DNA of 64,000 bases from assembly GCF_003429095.1 (NCBI RefSeq), contig NZ_QVTE01000015.1, positions 1-64,000 on the forward strand. Reading direction: 5' to 3'. This DNA is from Peribacillus saganii (GTDB taxonomy: Bacteria > Bacillota > Bacilli > Bacillales > DSM-1321). This document shows positions 54,573 to 62,753 of the stretch, piece after piece. The notes beneath the pieces are model-generated. The model made no database searches, was not told where the DNA came from, and saw only the letters and a program-made list of their open reading frames with translations. The stretch's first letter is position 1. Each line of letters opens with the position of its first letter. Made by a program: the position numbers and the translations under genes.

Positions 54573-54608
54573 TTACAGCGTTATAAAGACCGAAGTAGAA
54601 AATTGCAT
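54573..54608 (-). CDS. Candidate 11-codon leader peptide upstream of formamidase
   Basis: MQFSTSVFITL preceded by AAAAGGAGTGATCA at ideal spacing, stronger than the ribosome binding site of the formamidase itself. It ends 61 bases before that gene. It may couple or attenuate translation. No terminator or antiterminator was seen after it. Confidence 0.35.
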   Translation of the reverse strand: MQFSTSVFITL

Positions 54609-54611
54609 TGA

Positions 54612-54852
54612 TCACTCCTTTTCACTCAAATTTAAAAACTTACCAAACTTACACAAAGTTTACTGTGGCTAAATATATAATATTCTATATTTTCGTAAAA
54701 TTAAATCAAATCTTTCGGAAATATGAGTAAAATATACCAAAAAATTTTTTAGTAAAAAAGGATTATGTAAGAAAATCTGACATAGTTTTTAATATAATTA
54801 AATAAGTTGCCAGTTATCTCAGTGCTTAGGAAACATTCTTTTACAGACATAA
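54612..54852. other. AT-rich gene-free stretch
   Basis: About 240 AT-rich bases hold the probable formamidase promoter. No further gene or clear operator is visible. Confidence 0.5.
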
Positions 54853-54889
54853 AATAAAAAAACAGAAATCCTTTCAAAGGAAATCTGTT
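54853..54889 (-). terminator. Terminator after the MerR-isochorismatase gene
   Basis: Minus-strand stem AACAGATTTCC / AGGATTTCTGTT followed by TTTTTATTTT. Confidence 0.9.
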
Positions 54890-54913
54890 AAAGCTGATAG
54901 CATATTTAAAATT

Positions 54914-55690
54914 TTACGGCTGCAGTTTAATAATATTAATAACCTTTTCTAAACTGAGAACATCAGCATACCTTGCGTTAAGATCCAAGAGTGTTGAAGT
55001 TTGGATGGCTTTATTTCTGTCACCAACAGCTTCGGAAGGAATGATCACATGGTATCCATTTTGCAAAGCATCTACCGCTGTCGCCCTAATACTCCCACTG
55101 GTGGTAGCTCCTGCTAGAATAACCGTATCAATCTCATTTTGTTTAAGGAAATCAACAACTGATGAGTTATGAAAATCAGTTATAAAGGGTGTTTTATTTA
55201 TTAGGCTGTAAGGAATCTCCTCAAGTTCAGGATGCATTTTCTGAAATTGGCTTCCTTCCTCTAATATTCTGAGTGAAGGGAACTTTTGACACCAAAGCCT
55301 GGATGCATGAATAGCTGGATCGTAAATCGATTGACTGAAAATAACCGGGATATCATTTTGTGCTGCTGCTATTGCCAGCTCTTTGGTTGCTTTGACTTGC
55401 TTTTCCTGAAGAATAGCCAATTTCGAAAGCGGATCCAGAAAAGCCAGTGTAAGATCACGAATTAAAATGGCAGGTCTTTTTCCAAATCCCAACTGTCCTG
55501 AAAAGCCTTGATTCGTATATAGCTGTTGAACCTCCTCTAATATGTATCTTCTTTGTCCGCCTGGAGTGTAAATAACCTTTAGCCCATAGCCCTCCACTAC
55601 TCCCTTACTCTCCAAGCGTCTTAATGTTGCCGCTGATACCCCCAGCAGTTTGGCAGCTTCGGAAATGTTTAATAATTTATCATATAACAT
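54914..55690 (-). CDS. MerR-type DNA-binding domain fused to a degenerate isochorismatase-like domain
   Basis: A 258-residue fusion. Residues 1-60 are a MerR winged helix (LLNISEAAKLLGVSAATLRRLESKG, TPGGQRRYILEEV). From about 68 runs an isochorismatase fold like that of the island's amidase. Its Asp79 (LIRDLTLAF) and Lys166 (INKTPF) are kept, but the catalytic cysteine is Ser200 in GATTSGSIRATAVDAL, where the amidase has GCTTSGCVRAT. It is therefore probably catalytically dead and binds an amide-type effector. A perfect palindrome lies just upstream. The ATG at 55690 follows GTGGGG. Confidence 0.85.
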   Translation of the reverse strand: MLYDKLLNISEAAKLLGVSAATLRRLESKGVVEGYGLKVIYTPGGQRRYILEEVQQLYTNQGFSGQLGFGKRPAILIRDLTLAFLDPLSKLAILQEKQVKATKELAIAAAQNDIPVIFSQSIYDPAIHASRLWCQKFPSLRILEEGSQFQKMHPELEEIPYSLINKTPFITDFHNSSVVDFLKQNEIDTVILAGATTSGSIRATAVDALQNGYHVIIPSEAVGDRNKAIQTSTLLDLNARYADVLSLEKVINIIKLQP

Positions 55691-55705
55691 CACAAACCCC
55701 ACTTT

Positions 55706-55721
55706 TTTTACAATTGTAAAA
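55706..55721. promoter_or_regulatory. Perfect 16-base palindrome before the MerR fusion gene
   Basis: TTTTACAATTGTAAAA, 16-31 bases before the start codon, overlapping the likely transcription start. It is the best candidate for an autoregulatory site of the fusion protein. Confidence 0.55.
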
Positions 55722-55942
55722 CTTAAATAAAATTGTTTTCAAATATTTTTATCAACTGATTGTCCAGATGTTTAAAAGCATTACCCTAAATCTGTTATCT
55801 TGGGCAGTGGGATCAATTCTTAGTAACCCCATGCTCACATTTGCAGATTCGTTTATTAATTATGTATCATATGTATTCTATCTGACTCACAAAATAACAC
55901 TGGTTTCTTTCCTCACAAATAATTTGGGCAGTTGATGGAAAG
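55722..55942. other. Gene-free stretch upstream of the MerR fusion
   Basis: About 220 AT-rich bases with promoter elements presumably for the fusion gene; nothing else recognised. Confidence 0.5.
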
Positions 55943-55989
55943 AAAAATAAAACAAGAATGTATGATTCCTAAATAAACATTCTTGTTTT
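55943..55989 (-). terminator. Terminator after the EamA gene at the right edge of the island
   Basis: AAAACAAGAATGT / ACATTCTTGTTTT, then ATTTTTC on the minus strand. The arms match those of the terminator at 24005-24049 (AACAAGAATG, CATTCTTGTTTTGA). Confidence 0.85.
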
Positions 55990-56015
55990 GAGTATAAATT
56001 ACCTATTATACAATT

Positions 56016-56918
56016 CTATTTAATTTCCATCTGGGTTTGTATCCTTTGAGATTTAAGCTTAATATTTACAAATATAATACTGGAAACAATCAATAAGAAG
56101 CCAATGAACAGGTTTAATGTAATCGGTTCTTGTAACATGATTGAACTGGAGATTATTGAGATTAGCGGAACTAAAAATGTAAATGCCCCTATCTTACTCG
56201 CTTCTCCCGATCCTACAAGTGTAAAGAAAGCAAGCCAGCCAAAAGCAACGACGAAGACGGCGAGAAAAAATAAATTTGTGATAAATGGCAAGCTCCATTC
56301 AATGCTTGACCAGCTTTCAACGCTTGAACCTGCACAAATCAGGAATATTCCTCCTATAATAAGCTGAAAGGTAACCATCCATATTGAGTCCACACTGTCA
56401 CCTATCATCTTCACATAAACGGTTCCTAAACCCCAGCCTAGTGCTGAACCAAGGGCAAGGATAATGCCGAGCGCAGATATTTCTCCAGTAAAACCACCCG
56501 CACTTATAATGGCTACGCCAGCAAATCCAAGAATCAAGCCTATTATTTTTAATCCATACATAGACTCGCCAAGCCATATCCAGCAAAAAATTCCTAGCAA
56601 AACCGGCTCAATGAATACAATTGCTGAAAATAACCCTGCTGGGACATACCCCAGTCCAATAGTTTGAAGGCCGTTAAAGATTATGATATTCAGAAATGCT
56701 GAAATTACATAAAAATGCCAAGTTTCCTTAATACGAAGAGTCTTTATTCTCGGTAGAGCAAAAAATAATAAAAAAAGTCCTCCCAAAAATGTTCGAATAC
56801 CAGCAAAAAGTAATGGCGGAGAATAGTTAAGTGCCAGCTTTGAAAGTGGCCAATTTATTCCCCACACTATAACTAGAAATGCCAATAGCAATACCGTTCT
56901 TGCTCTTGATACTGTCAT
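56016..56918 (-). CDS. EamA/DMT family transporter
   Basis: A 300-residue protein with ten membrane helices in two EamA repeats: LLLAFLVIVWGINWPLSKLAL at the start and FTFLVPLISIISSSIMLQEPITLNLFIGFLLIV at the end. It probably exports a metabolite; the substrate is unknown. GGAGG before the ATG at 56918 sets the start over a longer frame. It is only distantly similar to the EamA gene at 9.9 kb. Confidence 0.88.
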   Translation of the reverse strand: MTVSRARTVLLLAFLVIVWGINWPLSKLALNYSPPLLFAGIRTFLGGLFLLFFALPRIKTLRIKETWHFYVISAFLNIIIFNGLQTIGLGYVPAGLFSAIVFIEPVLLGIFCWIWLGESMYGLKIIGLILGFAGVAIISAGGFTGEISALGIILALGSALGWGLGTVYVKMIGDSVDSIWMVTFQLIIGGIFLICAGSSVESWSSIEWSLPFITNLFFLAVFVVAFGWLAFFTLVGSGEASKIGAFTFLVPLISIISSSIMLQEPITLNLFIGFLLIVSSIIFVNIKLKSQRIQTQMEIK

Positions 56919-57358
56919 GTTTAGTCCTCCGTGATTTGAAGATACCTTTATGCTGCTCTTCATATTTTCAATCAAAAAATATTTAACACACTAAGAAATT
57001 TTGGAACAATTTTAAAAAATATTGATTAACCAAGGCAACTTCAGAATGGCTTCCACTCAATAGTACCATAGAATCCAGAATGGAAATAACAGGAATACAC
57101 TTTTAGATAAAAAATGGGACCTCTAGAATCATCAATTAATAAAGAAGTTGGAGTCAGCAAATATACGGAGGTGAGATAGAAATAAAATAGCAGAAGATTC
57201 ACTGATTCGCATAATGTCCTTCCAGCGGTGGTATTCTTTGAAATGTTTAAACCGTAAATAATCTTTTGGCACAGATGGTATTTTATGCATTAAGCGGTTG
57301 GTGCCAAAGCAGTTTTCATACAACCGGATTTTGCCGTACACAAAAAAGCTTAATGATC
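56919..57358. other. Gene-free 440-base stretch
   Basis: It holds the promoter side of the EamA gene. A 69-codon minus frame (57132-57341) reads protein-like (LRFKHFKEYHRWKDIM) but has no ribosome binding site, and I cannot match it to a family. It may be a decayed gene. Confidence 0.4.
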
Positions 57359-57396
57359 AAAAGGCTGTCTCAGGTACTAATTGGACAGCCTTTTTC
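57359..57396. terminator. Bidirectional terminator downstream of tenA
   Basis: AAGGCTGTC / GACAGCCTT stem with T runs on both strands, about 110 bases past tenA. Confidence 0.75.
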
Positions 57397-57505
57397 ATTT
57401 CATTTACTTACAATAGCAAACTACAAGATGGTGCAATTCCCGTCTTATTAAAGCAATGGGCAATAAAAACATACTTTAATGAAAAGCTGTGCTTTTGTAA
57501 CGGTG

Positions 57506-58210
57506 TCAGCCCTGTTCTACCACAGACACAATGTAAGAATTTTGAATTTCAAATGGCCATTTTTCCAGCGTATACGCCATTTCCCAAAAGGAGTATTCAT
57601 ATGAGCTGCTAAGGATGAAATGTTCTTTCATCCGCTTTCGGTCTTTTTCAGTGACCGTCTCAGCGATATGATCGAGTCGTTGGATCTGCTCTTCCACAAG
57701 ACCTCTAAACCATTCACCTCCATATGCAGCAATCCATTCTTGGTAAATGGGCTCCTGTGGTGTGCATTGCTTCAGCCTTTCACCGATTTCGTAATAAAGC
57801 CAGTAGCATGGAAGCAATGCTGCAATTATGTCACCGATATGCCCTGTTGAAGCAGATCGATACAAATGTGACGTATAGGCATATGCAGTAGGCGAAGGAA
57901 TGAAATCTTCTTTTTCCTTATCAGTAATTCCAAGCTGTTTTGAAAATTTTTCATGCAAGGCTAATTCGGCCTCATACGTCCCTTGAGCATGGGCAGCCAT
58001 CCTTGAGGTTGTATGTAAGTCTTCTGCTTTTGCTGCGGCAAGTGCCTGAACTTTTGCAAAATGAGATAAGTAGTATGCATCCTGCTTTACATAATAATTA
58101 AAGCATTCAAGAGATAATGAACCATCCCCTATACCTTTCACAAATGGATGCTGAAAGCTCGCTTCCCAAACATGATCAGCCGCCAAACGTAATTCTTTAG
58201 TAAAACTCAT
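57506..58210 (-). CDS. tenA: Thiaminase II (TenA)
   Basis: A 234-residue all-helical enzyme that hydrolyses aminopyrimidine breakdown products of thiamine to hydroxymethylpyrimidine for salvage. Key residues fall at the numbering of B. subtilis TenA: Asp44 (VKQDAYYLSHF) and the catalytic Cys135 (LLPCYWLYYEIG). GGGAGGAG before the ATG at 58210 sets the start. Here it stands alone under a TPP riboswitch; the usual thiO/thiS/thiG/thiF/thiD partners are not adjacent. Confidence 0.95.
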   Translation of the reverse strand: MSFTKELRLAADHVWEASFQHPFVKGIGDGSLSLECFNYYVKQDAYYLSHFAKVQALAAAKAEDLHTTSRMAAHAQGTYEAELALHEKFSKQLGITDKEKEDFIPSPTAYAYTSHLYRSASTGHIGDIIAALLPCYWLYYEIGERLKQCTPQEPIYQEWIAAYGGEWFRGLVEEQIQRLDHIAETVTEKDRKRMKEHFILSSSYEYSFWEMAYTLEKWPFEIQNSYIVSVVEQG

Positions 58211-58260
58211 ATTTTTCTCCTCCCTCAGCAGAACATCCATCCATCTGATAAAAGTGCATG

Positions 58261-58302
58261 CAAAAAGCCACTTTCTTTTTATTTACCTAAGAAAGTGGCT
58301 TA
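58261..58302 (-). terminator. Riboswitch-controlled terminator before tenA
   Basis: Minus-strand stem AAGCCACTTTCTT / AAGAAAGTGGCTT followed by TTTGC, between the TPP aptamer and tenA: the off state of the switch. Confidence 0.85.
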
Positions 58303-58345
58303 GCTTATTAGGACATATAATCCGATGATCCTATTAACCAATTTC

Positions 58346-58440
58346 CACTTCCCTACGCTGGTTTAAACCAGATCAGGTTCTAAGAGTCTTAAAGTATAAC
58401 TTTAATCTCAGCCTTTAATGAAGGCACCCCTAGTGAATGG
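58346..58440 (-). ncRNA. TPP riboswitch (THI box) controlling tenA
   Basis: The minus strand shows the conserved series TAGGGGTGCC, GGCTGAGA, then AGAACCTGATCTGG and ACCAGCGTAGGGAAG, in the right order and spacing for the thiamine-pyrophosphate aptamer. A terminator follows, so high TPP should turn tenA off. Confidence 0.96.
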
Positions 58441-58543
58441 TTCATGCTATTTAGTTTTGTATATGACTTAATCGTACCATTATCGAGGTGATTGTCAAAT
58501 AATTCAGAAAAAATTGTATATCTTTAATATTATTTTTGCATTT

Positions 58544-59323
58544 TTATTGTGCAGTCTGTTCAGGAATATCAGTTAAATATTTTGAAACTCTGTTTGCTAC
58601 CTCACGTAAATTATCCGGTACTTGTGGAAGTGAATATCCAATAAACAACGGAGTAGTGACGAACCGAGGGGTAATTTTACATATAATATCTTCACCTATT
58701 TTATAAAAGAAGAGATTATAGCTGTTACATTTAAAATGAAAATGATTTAATATAAAGTCTGCTGCTGTCTGAATGCAATCAGCCATTTGTTCTATGCAGG
58801 TAATATCCTTCAAAATGACGTTAAATTCATAAAAACCTATGCGGGGTTTTGTTGAAAGGTTAAATTCAACCTTTTCATTTTTGTGTATAGTTTCCCCTTC
58901 AAAATCTTCAAATTGAATATTTTTTCGATAATCTATATTTTTTAAGCCTATAATTTGCATGTGCGGATGCCGTATGGAACCCCCTGAAAACGGACCATGG
59001 TTCTTGGTAAGTATGACAGAAGCGTAATCTCCGCTTTTTTCATATTGCAGCCAATGGTGAATGGCAAAGCGCAAAACTTTATATAAATGTTCTTTACTAT
59101 ACTCACTTAATTCGGACGAACATTGATCCGTTTCAATCAGTACTGTCTGTAATGTATCCTTTAGAGTTTCATATTTATTTTTTAATAAAATAATGGAATC
59201 TTCCACAGCAATGATGTTTTCAAGCTTTTCAACTGCGCAAAAAGGGCATTCAGCGGTTGTATTCCTTATTGTTTCCGGCTTTTTTATGCCAGTTTGTGTA
59301 ACAAAGTGCAAATGTGTATCCAA
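58544..59323 (-). CDS. DUF4931 family protein (HIT/GalT-like fold)
   Basis: A 259-residue soluble protein. CPFC near residue 26 resembles the zinc-binding cysteine pair of galactose-1-phosphate uridylyltransferase-like proteins, and GGSIRHPHMQIIGL carries the H-x-H of the HIT superfamily. It fits DUF4931, a Bacillus family of unknown substrate. It is monocistronic and follows the same strand as tenA, with the riboswitch between. Confidence 0.7.
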   Translation of the reverse strand: MDTHLHFVTQTGIKKPETIRNTTAECPFCAVEKLENIIAVEDSIILLKNKYETLKDTLQTVLIETDQCSSELSEYSKEHLYKVLRFAIHHWLQYEKSGDYASVILTKNHGPFSGGSIRHPHMQIIGLKNIDYRKNIQFEDFEGETIHKNEKVEFNLSTKPRIGFYEFNVILKDITCIEQMADCIQTAADFILNHFHFKCNSYNLFFYKIGEDIICKITPRFVTTPLFIGYSLPQVPDNLREVANRVSKYLTDIPEQTAQ

Positions 59324-59728
59324 ATGCAGCCCCCCTACTGAATCTTTCTGTAGTGGATTAATTATCTCCTATTTTTCCCTTTATTGACAACCAATGAGTA
59401 ACCATTTTTATAAATTTTTCATGGCATACAGCCCGAATGACTAAAATACTTCTAGTCCAAAAGGGTTTTTTTCTGTTCATTCGCGTTACAATCTCTTTAT
59501 AGTTTTGTCACAACATCCTCTTCTCAGTACATTTTTATTAGCTGCAATGTTCCTGTTGATGTGCATTAGAAGATAGGTATCTGACAGGTCCCACACCTTA
59601 AAATTACATGGACATACGTAAGGATAAGACATTTATACCTAAAGTCAAAGAAAATTTATCAAAAACAGGGCGCGTGTCCACTCTCTTACCCAAGCACATG
59701 AATACCTTACTAAAAAGGAGTGATGAAA
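59324..59728. other. Gene-free 405-base stretch
   Basis: Spacer between two divergent genes. No open frame with a ribosome binding site, RNA motif or long repeat was recognised; it must hold both promoters. Confidence 0.5.
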
Positions 59729-60286
59729 ATGATCAAAAAGAGCAGAAAAAGCAGGGTTCAATTAAATCCTAATCAGGAAGGATACAGTAATGAGGTGGCA
59801 AAGGATAATAAGGCAAACCAAGTCTGGCTCAATCCTAACGGGGGAAGTTATAAGCACCCAGCGTCAATGCAAACGGAAGTGCGAATTTTTAAGAATAAAG
59901 ACAGCAAGGTATGGTTGAACCAGCAAGGAAAAGATGAGAATATTGAATTACATGAAAGTATTCTTCCAGAAGTTCAAGAAAGCCTTCAGGCGGAACTGCA
60001 TGAATCGTTGAACCCACAAGGAAAAGATGAGAACCTTGAGTTACAAGACAACAATATTGTTCCAGAAGTTACTGAAGTTTTAGAAGTTCAAGAAAGCCTG
60101 CAAGATGAACTACATTCGCATTTGAAGGAAATGGAAGAAAACTCGCAGCCTGTTTTAGAAGATACTATACAAAATGATGATCAACATCAGCAAGAGGAAC
60201 TTGTTTCGGATACCCAGAAGCATAATAGACGGTCGCGCTTACCATTTTGGATGAGTAAAAGACGAAAAAAAACAAACACCATGTAA
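59729..60286 (+). CDS. Low-complexity acidic protein with internal duplications, unknown function
   Basis: A 185-residue hydrophilic protein with basic ends and an acidic middle. Three related start units read VQLNPNQEGYS, VWLNPNGGSYK and VWLNQQGKDEN. QGKDEN(I/L)EL...PEV...VQESLQ(A/D)EL occurs twice. No signal or membrane segment. AAGGAG eight bases before the ATG at 59729 sets the start; two earlier codons are too close. A spore-coat-like or surface protein is possible, but no family is recognised. A terminator overlaps its stop codon. Confidence 0.65.
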   Translation: MIKKSRKSRVQLNPNQEGYSNEVAKDNKANQVWLNPNGGSYKHPASMQTEVRIFKNKDSKVWLNQQGKDENIELHESILPEVQESLQAELHESLNPQGKDENLELQDNNIVPEVTEVLEVQESLQDELHSHLKEMEENSQPVLEDTIQNDDQHQQEELVSDTQKHNRRSRLPFWMSKRRKKTNTM

Positions 60287-60303
60287 CAATGGTGTTTGTT
60301 TTT
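60270..60303 (+). terminator. Terminator overlapping the stop codon
   Basis: CAAACACCAT / ATGGTGTTTG stem, then TTTTTGG. Confidence 0.88.
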
Positions 60304-60474
60304 GGATGGCTTAAAAGCACACTTTTTTTCATCCATGTGTCTAATGGATATATTACAAAATGAAAATTTTGAATTAGGGTTTCTGAATCTGCTAAATAAA
60401 TACTTGTTGATTGTTCCCATCAACAGAAGCAAATTTTGATCAAATATGTCCACATACACAAAAAGCACTTTGAT

Positions 60475-60945
60475 TTACTCTTTATCTGTTAAGTCGCTAT
60501 TTTTTAGATCATGTGTGTTTTTCCATTCTAAAAATTTATCGATATCCTCTTTTACTTTCTTAAGCGTAAAAGCAATAACCGCGGCGTCATCAGTAAATCC
60601 TAATGCAGCGATAATATCTGGGATGGCATCAGCTGGCATGACGAAATAAAGGACAGTGCCCACGATGAGAGCAAGAGATCCATAGGGAATATTTCTATAA
60701 TCGCCCTTGATATAGGCCTTGATAAGTTCAAACATGTTCTTTAGGTTGTCCCATGTCTCTTGTACAATGCCATTTTTGTTTTGATTCAGGTCTGCCTTTT
60801 GTTCAGCTTCCTTAATTAAATTTTGCAATTTATCTTTATCATTTATATAATCTTGAGCTTTGCTCACGGCTTCTTCTTTCTTTTTTTCTATCACTGAGTC
60901 ATCTTGTGTTAAGGTTGCTTGATCATTGTTACGTTTCCAGAACAT
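60475..60945 (-). CDS. YkvA-like DUF1232 protein
   Basis: A 156-residue protein. A charged N-terminal half is followed by the DUF1232 core YGSLALIVGTVLYFVMPADAIPDIIAALGFTDDAAVIAFTLKKVKEDIDKFLEWK, a short membrane-associated hairpin. YkvA of B. subtilis is the reference; function is unknown. It has a good ribosome binding site (GGAGGG) and no operon partner. Confidence 0.88.
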   Translation of the reverse strand: MFWKRNNDQATLTQDDSVIEKKKEEAVSKAQDYINDKDKLQNLIKEAEQKADLNQNKNGIVQETWDNLKNMFELIKAYIKGDYRNIPYGSLALIVGTVLYFVMPADAIPDIIAALGFTDDAAVIAFTLKKVKEDIDKFLEWKNTHDLKNSDLTDKE

Positions 60946-61430
60946 TTATATCCCTCCATTTCTCCAATTTTGATAATTACCCAAATATCCAGCTTCTATT
61001 ATTTTACCATAATTACAAACTTGTATTGCTCTCGGCACAATTTGAATTCATATTAAAAAGCCTTTCTAACCCTTTATCGATAATAAATTAATGAAAAGTT
61101 TCTTTGGAATTAATATCATTATGGATTAATTCGAACGCTCATTCCATATCAATATGTTTTCAACAAGTCATACCCACTCGCTATATCAAATTAACATATA
61201 AAATCAGCTTTTGGGATGGTATCCATTCAGATACGCACTTCAAACGTTTGGTACTTATTTCATTGCATCTTGCAGGAACTTATCTATCAGAATATTAACA
61301 AGTCATACCGCAAAGTAACTGCATTCTTTTGGGGGGGATTTTGAGACTCCGGTAAAACGTTTGCAGCAAAACAAGCCTGCAGACTCATTTCTATGTCTGC
61401 AGGCTTTTAATCATAATGGAATTTTACTCC
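60946..61430. other. Gene-free 485-base stretch
   Basis: AACAAGTCATACC occurs twice (near 61159 and 61299). A bidirectional hairpin AAGCCTGCAGAC / GTCTGCAGGCTT (61373-61406) ends the HAD gene. Nothing else is recognised. Confidence 0.5.
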
Positions 61431-62222
61431 CTACCTTTCCTTCAGTTCCTCCAAAATCGAAAACAGCTCTTCTAAATGATGAATTTCATATGCAGGAGCC
61501 ACTTCTTCCAGCGGTTTATTATGACGGTTAATCCAGACCGATTTGATGCCCGCACGATTTGCACCAAGAATATCTGTCATTAAGTTATCCCCTACCATGA
61601 TCACTTCATCTTTGTTTAAAGACATACGTTCTAATGCATGTTCAAAAAGAGAAGCATCCGGCTTTCCTCTTCCAAAATCACCGGAAATAACGATTTGGTC
61701 AAAATAAGGAACCAATTCTGAAGTTATCTCCAGTTTTGTGTTTTGGAGGTCTGGCGAGCCATTTGTCAAAAGCAGAAGCTTATATTTCCCTTTTAATTTA
61801 TCAAGCGTTTCAAAGGTTTCCTCGTATACAAATGGAACCTGCCTTCGTTCCTGAGGGAATCTTTCCGCCAATTCATATCCAAATTCAGGATCATCAATAC
61901 CCATCCTTTTAAGGCCTCTTGTCCACGCTTCTTTTCTGTAATTGGGAACTATATCTTTCAATTTCCTAAAATCATCATGATCATCTAAAAAATTACCCCA
62001 TAATCCCTCAAACGGGTTAATGCCAATCATTTGTGTAAAAGGGAATGTCTCATAAGTGGAGTATATTGTTCGTGCTTCTTCCCGAACCGCTTCTTCAAGC
62101 TTGCCAGGATCTATCCCATAGCGTTCCTGGGCTACTTTACATGTAGCCACAAACGCTTCCTTTACACTTTTTTGATCCCATAGAAGTGTGTCATCCAAAT
62201 CGAAAAATATTGCTTTAATCAT
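61431..62222 (-). CDS. HAD-superfamily hydrolase (subfamily IA)
   Basis: A 263-residue phosphatase with all four HAD motifs: nucleophile [19 protein letters not shown], the lysine in [14 protein letters not shown], and [17 protein letters not shown]. The cap resembles YjjG/YsaA-type nucleotidase or phosphoglycolate-like enzymes. GGAGG before the ATG at 62222 sets the start. The substrate is not readable. Confidence 0.9.
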   Translation of the reverse strand: MIKAIFFDLDDTLLWDQKSVKEAFVATCKVAQERYGIDPGKLEEAVREEARTIYSTYETFPFTQMIGINPFEGLWGNFLDDHDDFRKLKDIVPNYRKEAWTRGLKRMGIDDPEFGYELAERFPQERRQVPFVYEETFETLDKLKGKYKLLLLTNGSPDLQNTKLEITSELVPYFDQIVISGDFGRGKPDASLFEHALERMSLNKDEVIMVGDNLMTDILGANRAGIKSVWINRHNKPLEEVAPAYEIHHLEELFSILEELKER

Positions 62223-62268
62223 GATAGCCTCCGTTTTTTTATCTTTATTAAGGGGAAATAAACTCCCA

Positions 62269-62700
62269 TTATCCCTGGAACATATTTGTCGTTGTTTCAA
62301 TCCTGGTTTTCTTTCGCTCCTTGATTATCCCGTACCACACAAAAAGGCTGCCGAATATAACCATTATGGGTTCCAGCCAATTCGCTTCAGGTCCATTCGT
62401 AATTCTGTGAAGCTGAAAAACCCAGTGGAATACGATGATATCAAAGCTTAGAAATAATCCAGTTGCCACAAGAAAGCCGTGGAAAAAAGATGAAGAGAAA
62501 AACCGCTTAAAAAACCACATTAGAGTGGTTAGTACAACCATTCCGAATACTACTGCACCAATTCTTTCTGCAGGGCTTTCAGCTTTTAATCCTGCTGCGA
62601 AACCATCCACTATATGAAAAAATGAATCTGCCACAAGAAAGCCCGCTAATACTCCTAAAAATCTCAAAGAATCAAACCTCTTCCTGTTATGTAAAATCAT
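62269..62700 (-). CDS. DUF2243 family membrane protein
   Basis: A 143-residue protein with four membrane helices. It has paired histidines typical of DUF2243 ([12 protein letters not shown] and [10 protein letters not shown]), and ends [18 protein letters not shown] with a basic tail. Such histidines suggest a metal or haem site, as in CtaG-like proteins (inference). It lies just upstream of the HAD gene on the same strand. Confidence 0.78.
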   Translation of the reverse strand: MILHNRKRFDSLRFLGVLAGFLVADSFFHIVDGFAAGLKAESPAERIGAVVFGMVVLTTLMWFFKRFFSSSFFHGFLVATGLFLSFDIIVFHWVFQLHRITNGPEANWLEPIMVIFGSLFVWYGIIKERKKTRIETTTNMFQG

Positions 62701-62714
62701 TTACCGCTAAGAAA

Positions 62715-62747
62715 TGAAAAAGAAAATGGCAGTAAAAAATCTGCCAT
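62715..62747 (-). terminator. Terminator after the GNAT gene
   Basis: ATGGCAG / CTGCCAT stem followed on the minus strand by TTTCTTTTTC. Confidence 0.75.
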
Positions 62748-62753
62748 AATAAC

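Noticed and set aside
57132..57341. 69-codon minus frame that reads like a transposase tail
   Set aside because: No ribosome binding site, terminal repeats or family motif could be shown; kept only as a possible remnant in the gap note.
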